Assembly: GCF_010078235.1 (NCBI RefSeq)
Contig: NZ_JAABOS010000001.1
Location: 496,001 to 560,000 of the forward strand
Length of the DNA stretch: 64,000 nt
Reading direction: 5' to 3'
Source of the DNA: Cognatundibacterium crateris
GTDB lineage: Bacteria; Pseudomonadota; Gammaproteobacteria; Burkholderiales; Burkholderiaceae_D
The notes beneath the pieces are model-generated. The model saw only the letters and a program-made list of their open reading frames with translations. It was not told where the DNA came from and did no database searches. Shown in pieces: positions 34,687-44,651 of the stretch (its first letter is position 1; each line of letters begins with the position of its first letter). A program made the position numbers and the translations under genes.

Positions 34687-36069
34687 ATGCCCTCATTTCA
34701 CGAACTCGGCTTGTCCGAGGACATCGTTCGCGCAGTCAGCGAACAAGGTTACACCTCCCCTACTCCTATTCAGCAACAAGCGATTCCAGCCGTCATCCAA
34801 GGCGGAGATTTGTTAGCAGGGGCACAAACCGGTACCGGCAAGACCGCGGGCTTTACTTTGCCGGTTTTGCAAAGATTGCTGAGTCAGCCTAACGGCCCCA
34901 GCGACAAAACATCGCGCCGCCCTATCCGCGTGCTGGTACTGACACCAACCCGTGAACTCGCCGCTCAGGTGCAGGAAAGCGTTGCCCTTTACAGTAAATA
35001 TCTGCCTTTGAATTCCGGCGTTATTTTCGGTGGCGTCGGCATCAATCCACAAATCAAGCTGCTCAAACAAGGTGTAGACGTACTGGTCGCAACCCCGGGC
35101 CGCCTGCTGGATCACCATCAGCAAGGCACGATAGATCTGCGTCATATCGAAATCCTGATTCTGGATGAGGCAGACCGCATGCTGGACATGGGCTTCATCC
35201 ACGACATCAAAAAAGTATTGGCGATCCTGCCACCAAAACGCCAGAATCTGTTGTTCTCTGCGACCTTCTCGGACGACATCAAAGCATTGGCTGACCGCCT
35301 CCTGAATAGTCCGGCCATGATAGAAGTCGCGCGCCGCAACTCTACAGTAGAAGTCATTGCGCAAAAAATCCATCCGGTAGACCGTGATAAAAAGCACCCT
35401 TTGCTGGCACATCTGATCAAGTCTCAGCAATGGTCTCAGGTATTGGTGTTTACCCGCACCAAACATGGCGCAAACCGTCTGGTCGAGCAATTGGGCAAAG
35501 AAGGTATTACGGCCATGGCTATCCACGGTAATAAGAGCCAGTCTGCACGTACCAAAGCCCTGTCTGAATTCAAGGATGGCAGCTTATCCGTCTTAGTTGC
35601 CACCGACATCGCAGCCCGTGGTATTGATATTGACCAATTGCCGCACGTGGTCAATTACGATTTGCCTAACGTGCCGGAAGACTATGTGCATCGCATCGGC
35701 CGTACAGGCCGCGCTGGTGCAAGCGGTGAGGCCGTTTCGCTGGTTTGCGTGGACGAGTTCAAACTGCTGGCTGATATCGAGAAATTCATCAAGCGTCAGA
35801 TTCCACAGGAAATCATAGACGGCTTCATTCCCGATCCAAATGCCAAAGCGCAGCCTATCCAATTGCGCAGTTTTGAAGGCCGCAATCATCCCGGCAATGG
35901 CCAACGTAAAGCCCGTCCGGTAGGCAGTAACAAACCTCAGGCAGCCAAGGCACCACAGCCACGCAATGAAAATGCAGCGCGCCCACAACAGCCTAAGCCA
36001 CGCAATGGCAACCTGTTAGGCGGCAAATCTGCTGGCCCGCGCAGATCCGGCAGCCGCGGCAACGGCTAA
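34687..36069 (+). CDS. rhlE: DEAD-box ATP-dependent RNA helicase RhlE
   Basis: RNA helicase of ribosome assembly and RNA decay. The 460-residue protein has the Q motif [14 protein letters not shown]...[10 protein letters not shown], Walker [14 protein letters not shown], the DEAD box in [25 protein letters not shown] (SAT) and [14 protein letters not shown] (motif VI). The last 75 residues are a disordered basic tail rich in Arg, Gly, Pro and Asn. The ATG at 34687 gives the family N-terminus; four codons upstream lies only a TTG. Confidence 0.95.
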   Translation: MPSFHELGLSEDIVRAVSEQGYTSPTPIQQQAIPAVIQGGDLLAGAQTGTGKTAGFTLPVLQRLLSQPNGPSDKTSRRPIRVLVLTPTRELAAQVQESVALYSKYLPLNSGVIFGGVGINPQIKLLKQGVDVLVATPGRLLDHHQQGTIDLRHIEILILDEADRMLDMGFIHDIKKVLAILPPKRQNLLFSATFSDDIKALADRLLNSPAMIEVARRNSTVEVIAQKIHPVDRDKKHPLLAHLIKSQQWSQVLVFTRTKHGANRLVEQLGKEGITAMAIHGNKSQSARTKALSEFKDGSLSVLVATDIAARGIDIDQLPHVVNYDLPNVPEDYVHRIGRTGRAGASGEAVSLVCVDEFKLLADIEKFIKRQIPQEIIDGFIPDPNAKAQPIQLRSFEGRNHPGNGQRKARPVGSNKPQAAKAPQPRNENAARPQQPKPRNGNLLGGKSAGPRRSGSRGNG

Positions 36070-36082
36070 GCCAGGCTACACT

Positions 36083-36134
36083 ACGCAGTAAGCAATCAGC
36101 TTCAAGCGCTGTACAAACCTGCTTACTGCGTTTT
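36083..36134 (+). terminator. Terminator of rhlE
   Basis: A perfect 12-bp stem, ACGCAGTAAGCA / TGCTTACTGCGT, encloses a 25-base loop and is followed by TTTTCTG. It begins 14 bases after the rhlE stop codon. Confidence 0.65.
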
Positions 36135-36620
36135 CTGTCAGGCTGAGCACCTAAGCAGTGCGCATATTTAATGAGCACACTTATTGAGCTCACTTAACCG
36201 ACGCTCAGCGACCTCTGCACCTGCGCTAGCAATCCGCCTAGCTTTGCACTTCATCCTGAAGCAAATTCGAATTCCATTTCAAGCTAGCGCCGCTAACGGA
36301 CCAAGCACACTCACCCGCTCATTTGAGTCGCCTGCCGCACAATTGCAGCGAAGTTAGTCGAGACCTGTCTCTATCCGTCTATAGCTCACCGTCATCCACT
36401 ATAATGTGCACTTTTATGACTGAGCGTTTGCTTTGCAGCTTGCGAACGCAGATGCAGCAAGCATGCGGAAAAGCACACTATCTTTGCGGAAATCAGCTGC
36501 ATAAACAGATCTGCAAGCTCCACCGGCTATACAAGAATGTTAATCGAGCCTATGCAGCTCTCAGCATGCCTGTTCATTTCCGGCAACCAGACAACATCAT
36601 CCCAATAACAATAAAGATTT
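36135..36620 (+). other. Long leader region before mutS
   Basis: Nearly 490 bases after the rhlE terminator carry no convincing gene. A TATAAT hexamer stands at 36400-36405 with no good -35 match, which would give mutS a leader of about 210 bases. A 101-codon frame here runs into mutS and looks random. Confidence 0.45.
36400..36405 (+). promoter_or_regulatory. Candidate -10 box of mutS
   Basis: Consensus TATAAT in the gap before mutS. The sequence 17 bases upstream (GTCTAT) is a poor -35, so confidence is low. Confidence 0.3.
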
Positions 36621-39251
36621 ATGAGTAACGACAATTCCAAACACACGCCAATGATGGTCCAATATTTACGCATAAAAGCGGACCATCCGGATACGCTGGT
36701 GTTTTATCGCATGGGCGATTTTTATGAACTGTTTTTTGGTGATGCGGAAAAAGTATCGCGTCTGCTGGGTATCACCCTGACCCAGCGCGGCAGCTCAGGC
36801 GGCGAGCCTATCAAGATGGCAGGCGTGCCGTTTCATTCGCTGGAACCCTATCTGGCCAAGCTGGTCAAGATGGGTGAATCCGCTGCGATCTGTGAGCAGA
36901 TCGGCGATCCAGCCACCAGCAAGGGACCGGTAGAACGCAAAGTCATGCGCGTCGTCACGCCTGGCACATTGACGGATACCGATCTGTTGCCGGAGAAATC
37001 TGAACGCCCACTGCTGGCGCTATGCCTGACGCAGCAAAGAAAAACCATTACCGTCGGCTTGTCCTGGCTGTCACTAGCCAGTGGCGCCTTGAAACTGATG
37101 GAATTTTCCAGCGATGAAAAGTCGCTTCCTCAGCGCTTACAACATGAGTTGGAACGTATCGCACCAGCCGAAATACTGATTTCAGCCGGCACCCTGATGC
37201 TGGATGAGCATAAACAAGCCCTGCCCGGTAAATTTTCAGAGGTCGCGGACTGGCACTTCGATATCAAGCAAGGGCAAAAAGCACTGCAGGATCAGTTAGG
37301 CACATCAACACTGACTGGTTTTGGCGTTGAAAATATGTCTGCCGCGCTGGGCGCGTCCGGCGCCTTATTGCGCTATGCAGAAAGCACCCAGGGCCGCGGC
37401 TTGAAACATGTGAATGCGCTGAGCGTGGAAAATGAAGATGAATTCATTGGCCTCGATACCGCCACCAGACGTAATTTGGAACTGACTGAGACCTTGCGCG
37501 GCCAGGAAGCGCCGACCTTGTTCTCTTTGCTGGATCACTGCAAGACCGCGATGGGTTCACGCCTGCTGCGTCACTGGCTGCATCATGCGAAGCGTGATCA
37601 GCGCGTGGCGCGCTCACGTCATCAGGCAATCAGGGCAATCATGAGCGCCGATTCGACCGAAGGCCTGTCCAGCGCCCTGAATGCGATTCCTGATATTGAG
37701 CGCATTACCACCCGTATCGCCTTACAATCTGCGCGGCCACGCGACTTGTCGGCATTGCGCGATGGTATGCAGCATTTGCCTAGCTTGCGCAATTATGTGA
37801 GCCTGTGTGTCGCCGACAACCAGACCAGCCTGCTGACGCAGATATTGCAGGATTTGCAGACCCCTGCGGAGTGCCTGGATTTGCTGGAACGCAGCCTGTT
37901 ACCACTGCCTGCTACCATGGTGCGTGATGGCGGCGTGATTGCCAAAGGCTATGACGCAGAACTCGATGAACTGCGTGCGCTGTCAGAAAATGCCGGTCAA
38001 TTTCTGGTTGATCTGGAAGCCTCAGAACGTGAACGTACCGGCATCGCCAACCTGCGGGTAGAGTACAACCGGGTACATGGCTTCTATATCGAAGTCACCA
38101 ATGGCCAGGCCGATAAAGTGCCAGACAACTACCGCCGCCGTCAAACGCTGAAAAATGCCGAACGCTATATCACGCCGGAATTAAAAGCCTTTGAAGACAA
38201 GGCACTGTCCGCGCAAGAGCGCGCCCTGGTCAGGGAAAAAATTCTGTACGAGCAGTTATTGCAGGATTGTTTGCCGCATATTGCACAGCTGCAGACCATA
38301 GCCCACGCGGTCGCCAGCCTCGATACCCTGGTCAGCCTGGCGGGTCATGCCAGCAAAAACAATTGGTGTGCACCTGAGCTGATTGATGCGCCCAGCCTCA
38401 ACATCAGCCAGGGCCGACATCCTGTTGTCGAAAATCAGATAGAACGCTTTATCGCGAATGACTGCAAACTGGATGCGGATAAAAAATTATTGCTGATTAC
38501 CGGCCCGAATATGGGTGGTAAATCGACCTTTATGCGTCAGGTCGCCCTGATCACCCTGCTCGCCTATGTGGGCAGCTATGTACCGGCACAAAGCGCAACG
38601 ATAGGTCCTATCGACAGAATTTTTACACGCATTGGTGCAGCGGATGATCTGGCCGGAGGACGTTCCACCTTCATGGTAGAGATGACAGAATCTGCAGCGA
38701 TCCTGCATGGCGCTACAGAAAACTCGTTGGTGCTGATGGATGAAGTCGGTCGCGGCACCTCTACATTTGACGGATTGGCGCTGGCCTGGGCAATTTCTAA
38801 GCATCTGATACAGAGCACCAAAAGTTTCACCCTGTTCGCGACTCACTACTTTGAACTGACTCAACTGCCAGATACCCATCCGAGTGCGGAAAATGTGCAT
38901 CTGTCGGCGGTGGAACATAAGGAAAACATCGTGTTCTTACATGCGGTGCAAGCTGGACCGGCGTCGCAGAGTTATGGCTTGCAAGTCGCGCAGCTGGCTG
39001 GCATACCGCAGCCAGTGATACGCTCGGCACGCAAGCATCTGGCGGATCTGGAAGCGCACTCATTGCAAAGCACACCGCAGTTTGATTTATTCTCTGGTGC
39101 CAGCAGCGCACCCGAGGCAGTCGCAGAGCCAGCAATCAGCGAGGAAGAACAACAAGCCCTGGATGCTTTGAAAAAAGTCGATCCGGACAGCCTGTCCCCG
39201 CGCGAAGCACTGGATGCACTGTATGAGCTGAAACAACTGCTGGGAAAATAA
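36621..39251 (+). CDS. mutS: DNA mismatch repair protein MutS
   Basis: Mismatch-recognition ATPase. The 876-residue protein begins with the mismatch-binding domain; the Phe-x-Glu wedge is in [13 protein letters not shown]. The clamp and lever domains follow. The C-terminal ATPase has Walker [38 protein letters not shown] (Walker B) and [10 protein letters not shown]. The last 60 residues hold the dimerisation/tetramerisation tail ending in [12 protein letters not shown]. The length is normal for proteobacterial MutS. The ATG lacks a clear ribosome binding site. Confidence 0.97.
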   Translation: MSNDNSKHTPMMVQYLRIKADHPDTLVFYRMGDFYELFFGDAEKVSRLLGITLTQRGSSGGEPIKMAGVPFHSLEPYLAKLVKMGESAAICEQIGDPATSKGPVERKVMRVVTPGTLTDTDLLPEKSERPLLALCLTQQRKTITVGLSWLSLASGALKLMEFSSDEKSLPQRLQHELERIAPAEILISAGTLMLDEHKQALPGKFSEVADWHFDIKQGQKALQDQLGTSTLTGFGVENMSAALGASGALLRYAESTQGRGLKHVNALSVENEDEFIGLDTATRRNLELTETLRGQEAPTLFSLLDHCKTAMGSRLLRHWLHHAKRDQRVARSRHQAIRAIMSADSTEGLSSALNAIPDIERITTRIALQSARPRDLSALRDGMQHLPSLRNYVSLCVADNQTSLLTQILQDLQTPAECLDLLERSLLPLPATMVRDGGVIAKGYDAELDELRALSENAGQFLVDLEASERERTGIANLRVEYNRVHGFYIEVTNGQADKVPDNYRRRQTLKNAERYITPELKAFEDKALSAQERALVREKILYEQLLQDCLPHIAQLQTIAHAVASLDTLVSLAGHASKNNWCAPELIDAPSLNISQGRHPVVENQIERFIANDCKLDADKKLLLITGPNMGGKSTFMRQVALITLLAYVGSYVPAQSATIGPIDRIFTRIGAADDLAGGRSTFMVEMTESAAILHGATENSLVLMDEVGRGTSTFDGLALAWAISKHLIQSTKSFTLFATHYFELTQLPDTHPSAENVHLSAVEHKENIVFLHAVQAGPASQSYGLQVAQLAGIPQPVIRSARKHLADLEAHSLQSTPQFDLFSGASSAPEAVAEPAISEEEQQALDALKKVDPDSLSPREALDALYELKQLLGK

Positions 39252-39287
39252 GGAGCAGATCAGCGTTCACCGCTCATCGTTCATCAG

Positions 39288-39304
39288 CCCCCCCCCAAAA
39301 AAAA
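39288..39304 (+). repeat. Homopolymer tract C9A8
   Basis: Nine C followed by eight A, directly abutting the terminator stem after mutS. Such tracts are prone to slippage and to sequencing error. It is outside any coding region. Confidence 0.8.
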
Positions 39305-39334
39305 TGCCGCAGACCTGAAATCTGCGGCATTTTT
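39297..39334. terminator. Bidirectional terminator between mutS and slyD
   Basis: AAAAATGCCGCAGA pairs with TCTGCGGCATTTTT around a 7-nt loop. The T run on each strand serves the two convergent genes: five T on plus, eight on minus. Confidence 0.92.
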
Positions 39335-39387
39335 CACTTTTATACCCGTTGACTTGCAATTACATGCAAAGCCAGGGCAGGAGCTGA

Positions 39388-39924
39388 TCAGTGAATATGA
39401 TGGGTGCGGTATTCATCGCTGTCGTCACCGTCTTCATCGTCATGATGATGGCCGTGTGCGCCGTGTACATGGCCGTGTGCCACTTCGACGTCGGACGCTG
39501 CACGTACAGCTTCCACCGTCAGGCTGAAACGCAATGCAACACCTGCCAGCGGATGATTACCATCCAGTACAACTTTATCCTCGGCGATATCGGTGACGGT
39601 AAAGATATGGCTTTCACCTTCATCAGACTCTTCCGGCATGCCTTCAAATTGCATACCAACTTCGAGTGGACTTGGAAAACGGTCACGTGGCTCAACCTTA
39701 ACCAGTTGCGCATCATAGTCGCCAAACGCATCTTCTGGCTCCAGTTGAATCTCAGTAGAGAAACCAGTTTCTTTACCTTCCAGCGCCGCTTCGATTTTCG
39801 GGAAGATATTGTCATATCCGCCGTGCAGATACACCATAGGCTCCTGACCTTCCTCGATCAGATTGCCTTGCGCATCCGACAAAGTATAGCGGGCGGTAAC
39901 AACTGAGTTTTTGACAATCTTCAT
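39388..39924 (-). CDS. slyD: FKBP-type peptidyl-prolyl isomerase SlyD
   Basis: Cytosolic chaperone and prolyl isomerase that also handles nickel. The 178-residue protein starts MKIVKNSVVTARYTLSDAQG after a good AAGGAT site; the frame upstream is not family-like. The split FKBP domain surrounds an insert-in-flap domain (ALEGKETGFSTEIQLEPEDA, PRDRFPSPLEVGMQF). The C-terminal 30 residues are a His/Asp-rich metal-binding tail (AHGHVHGAHGHHHDDEDGD). Divergent from roxA. Confidence 0.94.
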   Translation of the reverse strand: MKIVKNSVVTARYTLSDAQGNLIEEGQEPMVYLHGGYDNIFPKIEAALEGKETGFSTEIQLEPEDAFGDYDAQLVKVEPRDRFPSPLEVGMQFEGMPEESDEGESHIFTVTDIAEDKVVLDGNHPLAGVALRFSLTVEAVRAASDVEVAHGHVHGAHGHHHDDEDGDDSDEYRTHHIH

Positions 39925-39990
39925 ACGATATCCTTTAAAAATATATGCATGCAGGATTATACCCGTCTGGAACTGCAGCGCAGGCACGCC

Positions 39991-39996
39991 TATAAT
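39991..39996 (+). promoter_or_regulatory. -10 box of roxA, possibly leaderless
   Basis: Consensus TATAAT ends six bases before the roxA ATG at 40003. Transcription normally starts about seven bases after the -10 box, which would place it on or next to the ATG. The -35 region (TGGAAC, spacing 17) is weak. Confidence 0.45.
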
Positions 39997-40002
39997 GCGC
40001 AC

Positions 40003-41139
40003 ATGAAAAAATTTACGACACCCCTGACGCTGCTAGGCGGCATTTCCCCAGAACAATTCCTGTCCGAATACTGGCATAAAAAACCCTTGCTGATACGGCA
40101 GGCGATTCCTGGCTTTCAAGCTATTCTGTCGCCACAAGCGCTGTTTGATCTCGCTGCCCGTGACGATGTGGAGTCGAGACAAATCAGTTTCTTCAACCAG
40201 CATTGGGAAATGCAACGCGGCCCGATAGAAGCGCCACCGCTTAAGCATAAAAAAGACTGGACCTTGCTGGTACAAGGCGTCAACCTGCACAACGCAGATG
40301 CTGATGCCTTACTGCGCGAGTTCCGTTTTATTTCTGATACCCGCTTAGATGATCTGATGATCAGCTATGCCGCAGACGGCGGTGGCGTGGGTCCCCATTT
40401 TGATTCCTATGATGTGTTCCTGCTGCAGGCACACGGAAAACGCCAGTGGAAAATCAGTGCACAAAAAGACTTAAGCCTGATCGAAGGCATGCCTTTAAAA
40501 ATTCTGTCCGACTTTAAAGCTGAAGAAGAATTTGTTCTGGAACCCGGTGACATGCTGTATCTGCCACCGCAATATGCACACGATGGCATTGCAATCGGTG
40601 AATGCATGACCTATTCGGTCGGTTTCAGAGCGCCGTCTTATCAGGAGCTGGGCGAATCATTCCTGAATTTCATGTCAGATACGCTGGAAATCCCGGGCCG
40701 CTACGCAGATCCGGAATTGAAACCCAGCAGCAAACCGGCCGAAATCAGCAGTGATTTCCTGCAGAAGGTATCCGATGAAATCGCCAAAATACGCTTCAAA
40801 GAAGATGATATTGCAATCTTCCTTGGTGAGTACCTGACGGAACCTAAGCAAACCGTGTTTTTCGAGTCACCAGCCAAACCACTGACTCCTAAAAAGTTTG
40901 CGCAGTCTGCAGAAAAAAACGGCGTCCGGCTCTCACTGAAAAGTGCCATGCTGTACAAAGGCAAGCATGTATTTATCAATGGAGAATCCTTCGCAGTGGG
41001 CAAGGAAGACAAGTTACTGTTGAATAAGTTTGCCAATCAGCGCTACCTGGATGGCGAAGATATCGCCACCGCGTCGGCTGATGTGATGGAAGCCTTCTGT
41101 ATGTGGTACGAAGATGGATGGCTGGAGTTACGTAAATAA
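40003..41139 (+). CDS. roxA: 50S ribosomal protein L16 arginine hydroxylase (JmjC/cupin-4)
   Basis: 2-oxoglutarate/Fe(II) oxygenase homologous to E. coli YcfD (RoxA), which hydroxylates Arg81 of ribosomal protein L16. The 378-residue protein has the iron ligands H-x-D in GGGVGPHFDSYDVFLLQ and the distal His in YLPPQYAHDGIA. GKRQWKIS follows the HxD motif. The winged-helix C-terminal domain covers roughly residues 250-378. The ATG at 40003 (MKKFTTPLTLLGGISPEQF) is the family start; an in-frame ATG at 39949 lies upstream of the -10 box. Confidence 0.93.
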   Translation: MKKFTTPLTLLGGISPEQFLSEYWHKKPLLIRQAIPGFQAILSPQALFDLAARDDVESRQISFFNQHWEMQRGPIEAPPLKHKKDWTLLVQGVNLHNADADALLREFRFISDTRLDDLMISYAADGGGVGPHFDSYDVFLLQAHGKRQWKISAQKDLSLIEGMPLKILSDFKAEEEFVLEPGDMLYLPPQYAHDGIAIGECMTYSVGFRAPSYQELGESFLNFMSDTLEIPGRYADPELKPSSKPAEISSDFLQKVSDEIAKIRFKEDDIAIFLGEYLTEPKQTVFFESPAKPLTPKKFAQSAEKNGVRLSLKSAMLYKGKHVFINGESFAVGKEDKLLLNKFANQRYLDGEDIATASADVMEAFCMWYEDGWLELRK

Positions 41140-41446
41140 CCCGGTTCGATCCCATTTCCAGGCTGAATACTGCCTTTATTTCGTTAAATTAAACGCAATA
41201 AATGCAGTGAATAGGGATTAGATGTTTTCTTCGATACAAAAAAACATGAAATTGCAGGCTAATTCGCATCAATCCCTATTCCATTGCAGGAAAAATCATT
41301 ATAATCACGGGTTAGGAAACTTTCGATGAAGTGCGTCACGAAAAATGGTGCGCTGCAACGAGTAAGCCTATAGAGCGATAATTACCGGTAATTATTCATC
41401 GCAAAATTTTGATCTTATTTTTGATCTATTTATTGAAAGTACAAAC
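41140..41446 (+). other. Regulatory-looking gap before the Ala-rich lipoprotein gene
   Basis: About 300 bases with two symmetric elements: an 11-bp inverted repeat GAATAGGGATT (41209-41219) / AATCCCTATTC (41271-41281) with a 51-base spacer, and an 18-bp perfect palindrome at 41378-41395. No other gene is visible. Confidence 0.55.
41378..41395. promoter_or_regulatory. 18-bp palindrome, candidate operator
   Basis: ATAATTACCGGTAATTAT is a perfect dyad 51 bases before the lipoprotein start codon. The size and symmetry suit a dimeric repressor or activator site. The binding protein is unknown. Confidence 0.5.
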
Positions 41447-41674
41447 ATGAAAAAATCTCTCTTGCTCGTATCCCTGATGGCAATCGCTTTGGCAGCTTGC
41501 GGTAAAAAAGAAGAAGCAGCATCTGCTCCAGCAGCATCCGTAGTTGCTCCAGCTCCAGCATCCGCAACTGAAGCTCCAGCAGCAGCTCCAGCTCCAGCAG
41601 CAGCATCTGACGCAGCTGCAGCATCCAGCGCAGCTCCAGCAGCTTCCGCTACAGCAGCTCCAGCTTCTAAGTAA
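41447..41674 (+). CDS. Ala/Pro-rich small lipoprotein
   Basis: A 75-residue protein with a lipoprotein signal peptide: MKKSLLLVSLMAIALAAC, lipid attachment at Cys18 (lipobox LAAC). The next residues GKKEEAA lack Asp at +2, so outer-membrane targeting is expected. The mature part is almost entirely Ala, Pro, Ser and Thr in a low-complexity repeat and is probably extended. It is isolated, has palindromes upstream and its own strong terminator, which suggests a highly expressed unit. Function unknown. Confidence 0.82.
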   Translation: MKKSLLLVSLMAIALAACGKKEEAASAPAASVVAPAPASATEAPAAAPAPAAASDAAAASSAAPAASATAAPASK

Positions 41675-41688
41675 TTCGTTACTGAAGC

Positions 41689-41718
41689 AAAAAGCCGGCA
41701 TATGCCGGCTTTTTTTTC
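41689..41718 (+). terminator. Terminator of the lipoprotein gene
   Basis: AAAAGCCGGCA / TGCCGGCTTTT is a near-continuous palindrome followed by further T (eight in all). It lies 15 bases after the stop codon. Confidence 0.93.
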
Positions 41719-41791
41719 GCCAGAAATTTGCCCCCAGCTGTTAAAACATGTATTTGCAGTCGCAGCAAACCCGGCGAAATTCAGATCAGAT

Positions 41792-41826
41792 AAAAAAAAG
41801 CGGCCAATTAATCTGGCCGCTTTTTT
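41792..41826 (-). terminator. Terminator of the dapA-bamC unit
   Basis: Stem GCGGCCA / TGGCCGC with a 7-nt loop, flanked by A8 and T6, lies just beyond the bamC stop. The flanks give T runs on both strands. Confidence 0.92.
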
Positions 41827-41844
41827 CATTACTTGATAGCTACA

Positions 41845-43011
41845 TTACTTGAGCTGATCATTTAACAATTGCAGAATTTTCAGAGATACCGGTGACGTGT
41901 CGAGCTTTCCTTCATTATTATGCACGCTGATATGGCTGACCTCACCATTCGGACCTGCATTTTTCACCAAAATGCGGTAGCGTTGCGCTTCTTTCGCTGC
42001 GTCGCTGGAACCGAACGAGAACAATTTAGAGAAGAAGCCTTCGCTCGCACCCTTGGTTTTCGCGTCGATGTCCTGATCGATGTAGCGTACAAAGTATACG
42101 CCTTGTGAACGATCGCGGTCTTCTACAGTGAAGCCAACTCTATCCAAAGCCAAGCCAACACGACGCCAGGAACGGTCAAAGCTTTCATCAACCTCTACAT
42201 AATTCTGCTCACCATTTTTGAGCAGTTTGGAATGCGATTTTTCTTCCGCCGCTGTTTTCACCGCCACTTTGGCAGTTTCTGCATCCGAGCCCAGGCGCAC
42301 CATCAGGCGGGACAAAAATTCAGCTTCCAGGCCAGGATCAGCCGCGCGCGGCGTCCAGACCGTGCCGTCCTTCTGCGCACCAGTCACCACTTCCTGTGCG
42401 CCACGATGGCTGATGTAAATTTCCAGCTTGCCATCCGCAGTACGCTCCAGACGGGTACGGAATTTATCACGCTCACCAGTCGAATACAGTGAGTCGATCA
42501 CGCGACCCAGTGTATTGCGGATGATATCCTGCGGGATTTTCGCGCGGTTTTCCGCCCAGTCCGTTTCCATCACACCAGCTTCCTGATTTTCTATCACAAC
42601 CAGAAAACCCAGTTCTTGCCAAAAGTCTTTCAATTGCGGCCATACATCTTCAGGCTTCTGCGAAACCACCAGCCAGCGCTGAGAACCATCACGCACAATG
42701 CGCATATCTTTGATCTGACCTGGCGCTACAGTTGCTGCAACTGTACTGGACTGGGCTTTAGCGCCCTTTTCCAGATTGTAGCCGGAAGCAGTCGCCGTAC
42801 TTTTATTCGCATCAGGAATCGCAAAACGGCTATCGCGGCGAATCTGAGTCAGGTCGGGCGGAACTTCCAATGACACCGCATTTGCTTTACCTGCGCTTTT
42901 GTAATCAATCTTATTTGGCTCAATCAAATTGCTAATAGAGCTACAACCCGTCAATCCAACAAGCGCTACAGCGCCGATGATGCCATTTTTAGCAACCAAG
43001 CTTTTTGCCAT
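41845..43011 (-). CDS. bamC: Outer membrane protein assembly factor BamC
   Basis: Lipoprotein of the BAM complex that inserts beta-barrel proteins. The 388-residue protein starts MAKSLVAKNGIIGAVAL with lipobox LTGC at about residue 24. SLEVPPDLTQIRRDSRF is the conserved unstructured BamD-binding stretch, followed by two helix-grip domains. The ATG at 43011 is preceded by AGGGAC; an ATG six codons earlier lacks a binding site. dapA lies upstream, the usual dapA-bamC pairing. Confidence 0.93.
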   Translation of the reverse strand: MAKSLVAKNGIIGAVALVGLTGCSSISNLIEPNKIDYKSAGKANAVSLEVPPDLTQIRRDSRFAIPDANKSTATASGYNLEKGAKAQSSTVAATVAPGQIKDMRIVRDGSQRWLVVSQKPEDVWPQLKDFWQELGFLVVIENQEAGVMETDWAENRAKIPQDIIRNTLGRVIDSLYSTGERDKFRTRLERTADGKLEIYISHRGAQEVVTGAQKDGTVWTPRAADPGLEAEFLSRLMVRLGSDAETAKVAVKTAAEEKSHSKLLKNGEQNYVEVDESFDRSWRRVGLALDRVGFTVEDRDRSQGVYFVRYIDQDIDAKTKGASEGFFSKLFSFGSSDAAKEAQRYRILVKNAGPNGEVSHISVHNNEGKLDTSPVSLKILQLLNDQLK

Positions 43012-43087
43012 GTGAAAGTCCCTACTCATTATTTTTCAGTTAAAACTACGCGCTGCAAACTGGTACTTGCTGCGTTCTTTGTGGTGC

Positions 43088-43972
43088 TTATTGTAATACA
43101 CCTGCCTCGCGTAATGCAGCACGAAGTGTCTCATGATATTGCTCAGACATAGGCACTAAAGGCAAACGCAGGCCTGCAGGTATCAAGCCCATCTCACTCA
43201 TTGCCCACTTAACCGGCAGAGGATTTGGTTCGATGAATAATTTATTATGCAAAGCCATCAGATGGTTGTTGATACTGCGTGCTTTCGCAATATCGCCAGC
43301 CATCGCCGCTGCACATAATTCATGCATGGCTTTTGGTGCCACGTTGGCAGTCACGGAAATATTTCCTTTGCCGCCGCAGAACATCAGCGCCATTGCCGAT
43401 GCATCGTCACCCGAATAAACGGCAAAAGATTCCGGAGCCAGACGAATCAGGTCGATACCACGTGCCAGATTACCGGTCGCATCTTTCACACCGATGATGC
43501 CCGGCACTTGTGCAAGACGCAGGATAGTTTCATTGGACATGTCCGCCACAGTACGGCCTGGCACATTGTAGAGAATGACAGGAATATCAACCGATTCCGC
43601 AATTTTCTTAAAGTGCTGATACATGCCTTCCTGGGTAGGACGGTTGTAATACGGTACAACTTGCAAAGACGCATCGGCACCCGCTTCTTTAGCGAATCGG
43701 CTCAAAGCAATCGCTTCGGCAGTTGAATTGCCACCGGAGCCAGCAATGATAGGAATGCGTTTATTGGTGTGCTCAACAGCGACACGGATCAACTCGCAAT
43801 GCTCTTCGACTGAAACTGTCGGCGACTCACCTGTGGTCCCGACGATCACGATACCGTCGGTACCTTGCTCGATGTGCCAGTCAATCAGCTTACGCAGGCA
43901 TGGCAAATCGAGACTGCCATCAGCATGCATAGGGGTTACGATCGCAACCAGACTTCCGTGAATCTTTGTCAT
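43088..43972 (-). CDS. dapA: 4-hydroxy-tetrahydrodipicolinate synthase
   Basis: Condenses pyruvate with aspartate semialdehyde, the first step committed to lysine and diaminopimelate. The 294-residue TIM barrel starts [34 protein letters not shown] holds the substrate-binding Thr pair; the catalytic Tyr is in [14 protein letters not shown] and the Schiff-base Lys in [15 protein letters not shown] longer frame to 44017 is not family-like. With dapC/D/E elsewhere in the window it supplies the first step. Confidence 0.96.
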   Translation of the reverse strand: MTKIHGSLVAIVTPMHADGSLDLPCLRKLIDWHIEQGTDGIVIVGTTGESPTVSVEEHCELIRVAVEHTNKRIPIIAGSGGNSTAEAIALSRFAKEAGADASLQVVPYYNRPTQEGMYQHFKKIAESVDIPVILYNVPGRTVADMSNETILRLAQVPGIIGVKDATGNLARGIDLIRLAPESFAVYSGDDASAMALMFCGGKGNISVTANVAPKAMHELCAAAMAGDIAKARSINNHLMALHNKLFIEPNPLPVKWAMSEMGLIPAGLRLPLVPMSEQYHETLRAALREAGVLQ

Positions 43973-44066
43973 GTTAGTGCCAGAAAAAAATAAAACCCTG
44001 ATTGTAGCGGAAGCCACGTTAATCAGGTGGTAAATCGCTGGAATTCAGACTCAAACCAGCCCCTTA

Positions 44067-44648
44067 TTACGCCAGACGATTTAACTGCTTCGCCCCGCCC
44101 TGCCTGCGCGCGCATATCCGCTGTATCTGTGCCGGCCTCGGTACATCCACATAGCCGGATTCATAGGCAATCACCTCCATCGCGACCGCTGGACTTGACG
44201 CAATCAACTGCAGTAACTCACCCTCTTTGAGTAAAAATTCTGCACGCGAAGGTTTGCCAAATTTCTCATTACCCACAGCAAAAGTCTCGTAAATCATCAC
44301 ACCACCGGGAGCAAGCAATTTCAGCAAGCGCGGGAACAAGGGCCGGTGCAAATAATTACATACAATCAGCGCAGAAAACGAGGCATCTTCAAACGGCCAG
44401 ATGAGTTCGCCTTCCCGCTCCAGATCCAAAGCAAGCGTGTGAACACCAGCCTGTTCCAACTGCTCAAATGCGGCAGCATCCCTGTCCACACCAAACAGCT
44501 CTAAACCTAAGCCCAACAAGGGATACAAATTACGGCCATGACCGCATGCCACATCCAACACTCGTCCAGCCTGAATCAGCTGACTATGCCTGATTACCCA
44601 GGCTGATGCCGTACCTGCACCGCAAACCATGTGAGCACACAGCGTCAT
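44067..44648 (-). CDS. Class I SAM-dependent methyltransferase
   Basis: A 193-residue Rossmann-fold methyltransferase. Motif I is VLDVACGHGRNLYPLL, followed by the acidic end of strand 2 in LFGVDRDAAAFEQ. ALIVCNYLHRPLFPRLLKLL and GGVMIYETFAVGNEKFGKP mark motifs II to IV. It resembles small TehB/UbiE-like proteins; the substrate is unknown. It begins three bases after the stop of the site-2-protease-like gene, so both are likely co-translated. Confidence 0.88.
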   Translation of the reverse strand: MTLCAHMVCGAGTASAWVIRHSQLIQAGRVLDVACGHGRNLYPLLGLGLELFGVDRDAAAFEQLEQAGVHTLALDLEREGELIWPFEDASFSALIVCNYLHRPLFPRLLKLLAPGGVMIYETFAVGNEKFGKPSRAEFLLKEGELLQLIASSPAVAMEVIAYESGYVDVPRPAQIQRICARRQGGAKQLNRLA

Positions 44649-44651
44649 CGC

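Noticed and set aside
34813-35526. 237-codon minus-strand frame opposite rhlE
   Set aside because: Antisense to a conserved helicase core, no upstream signals.
36323-36628. 101-codon frame in the rhlE-mutS gap
   Set aside because: It overlaps the mutS start, has no ribosome binding site, and its composition is Cys/His/Ser-rich like random sequence.
39391-39906. 171-codon plus-strand frame opposite slyD
   Set aside because: Mirrors the His/Asp-rich tail and FKBP domain of slyD; no independent support.
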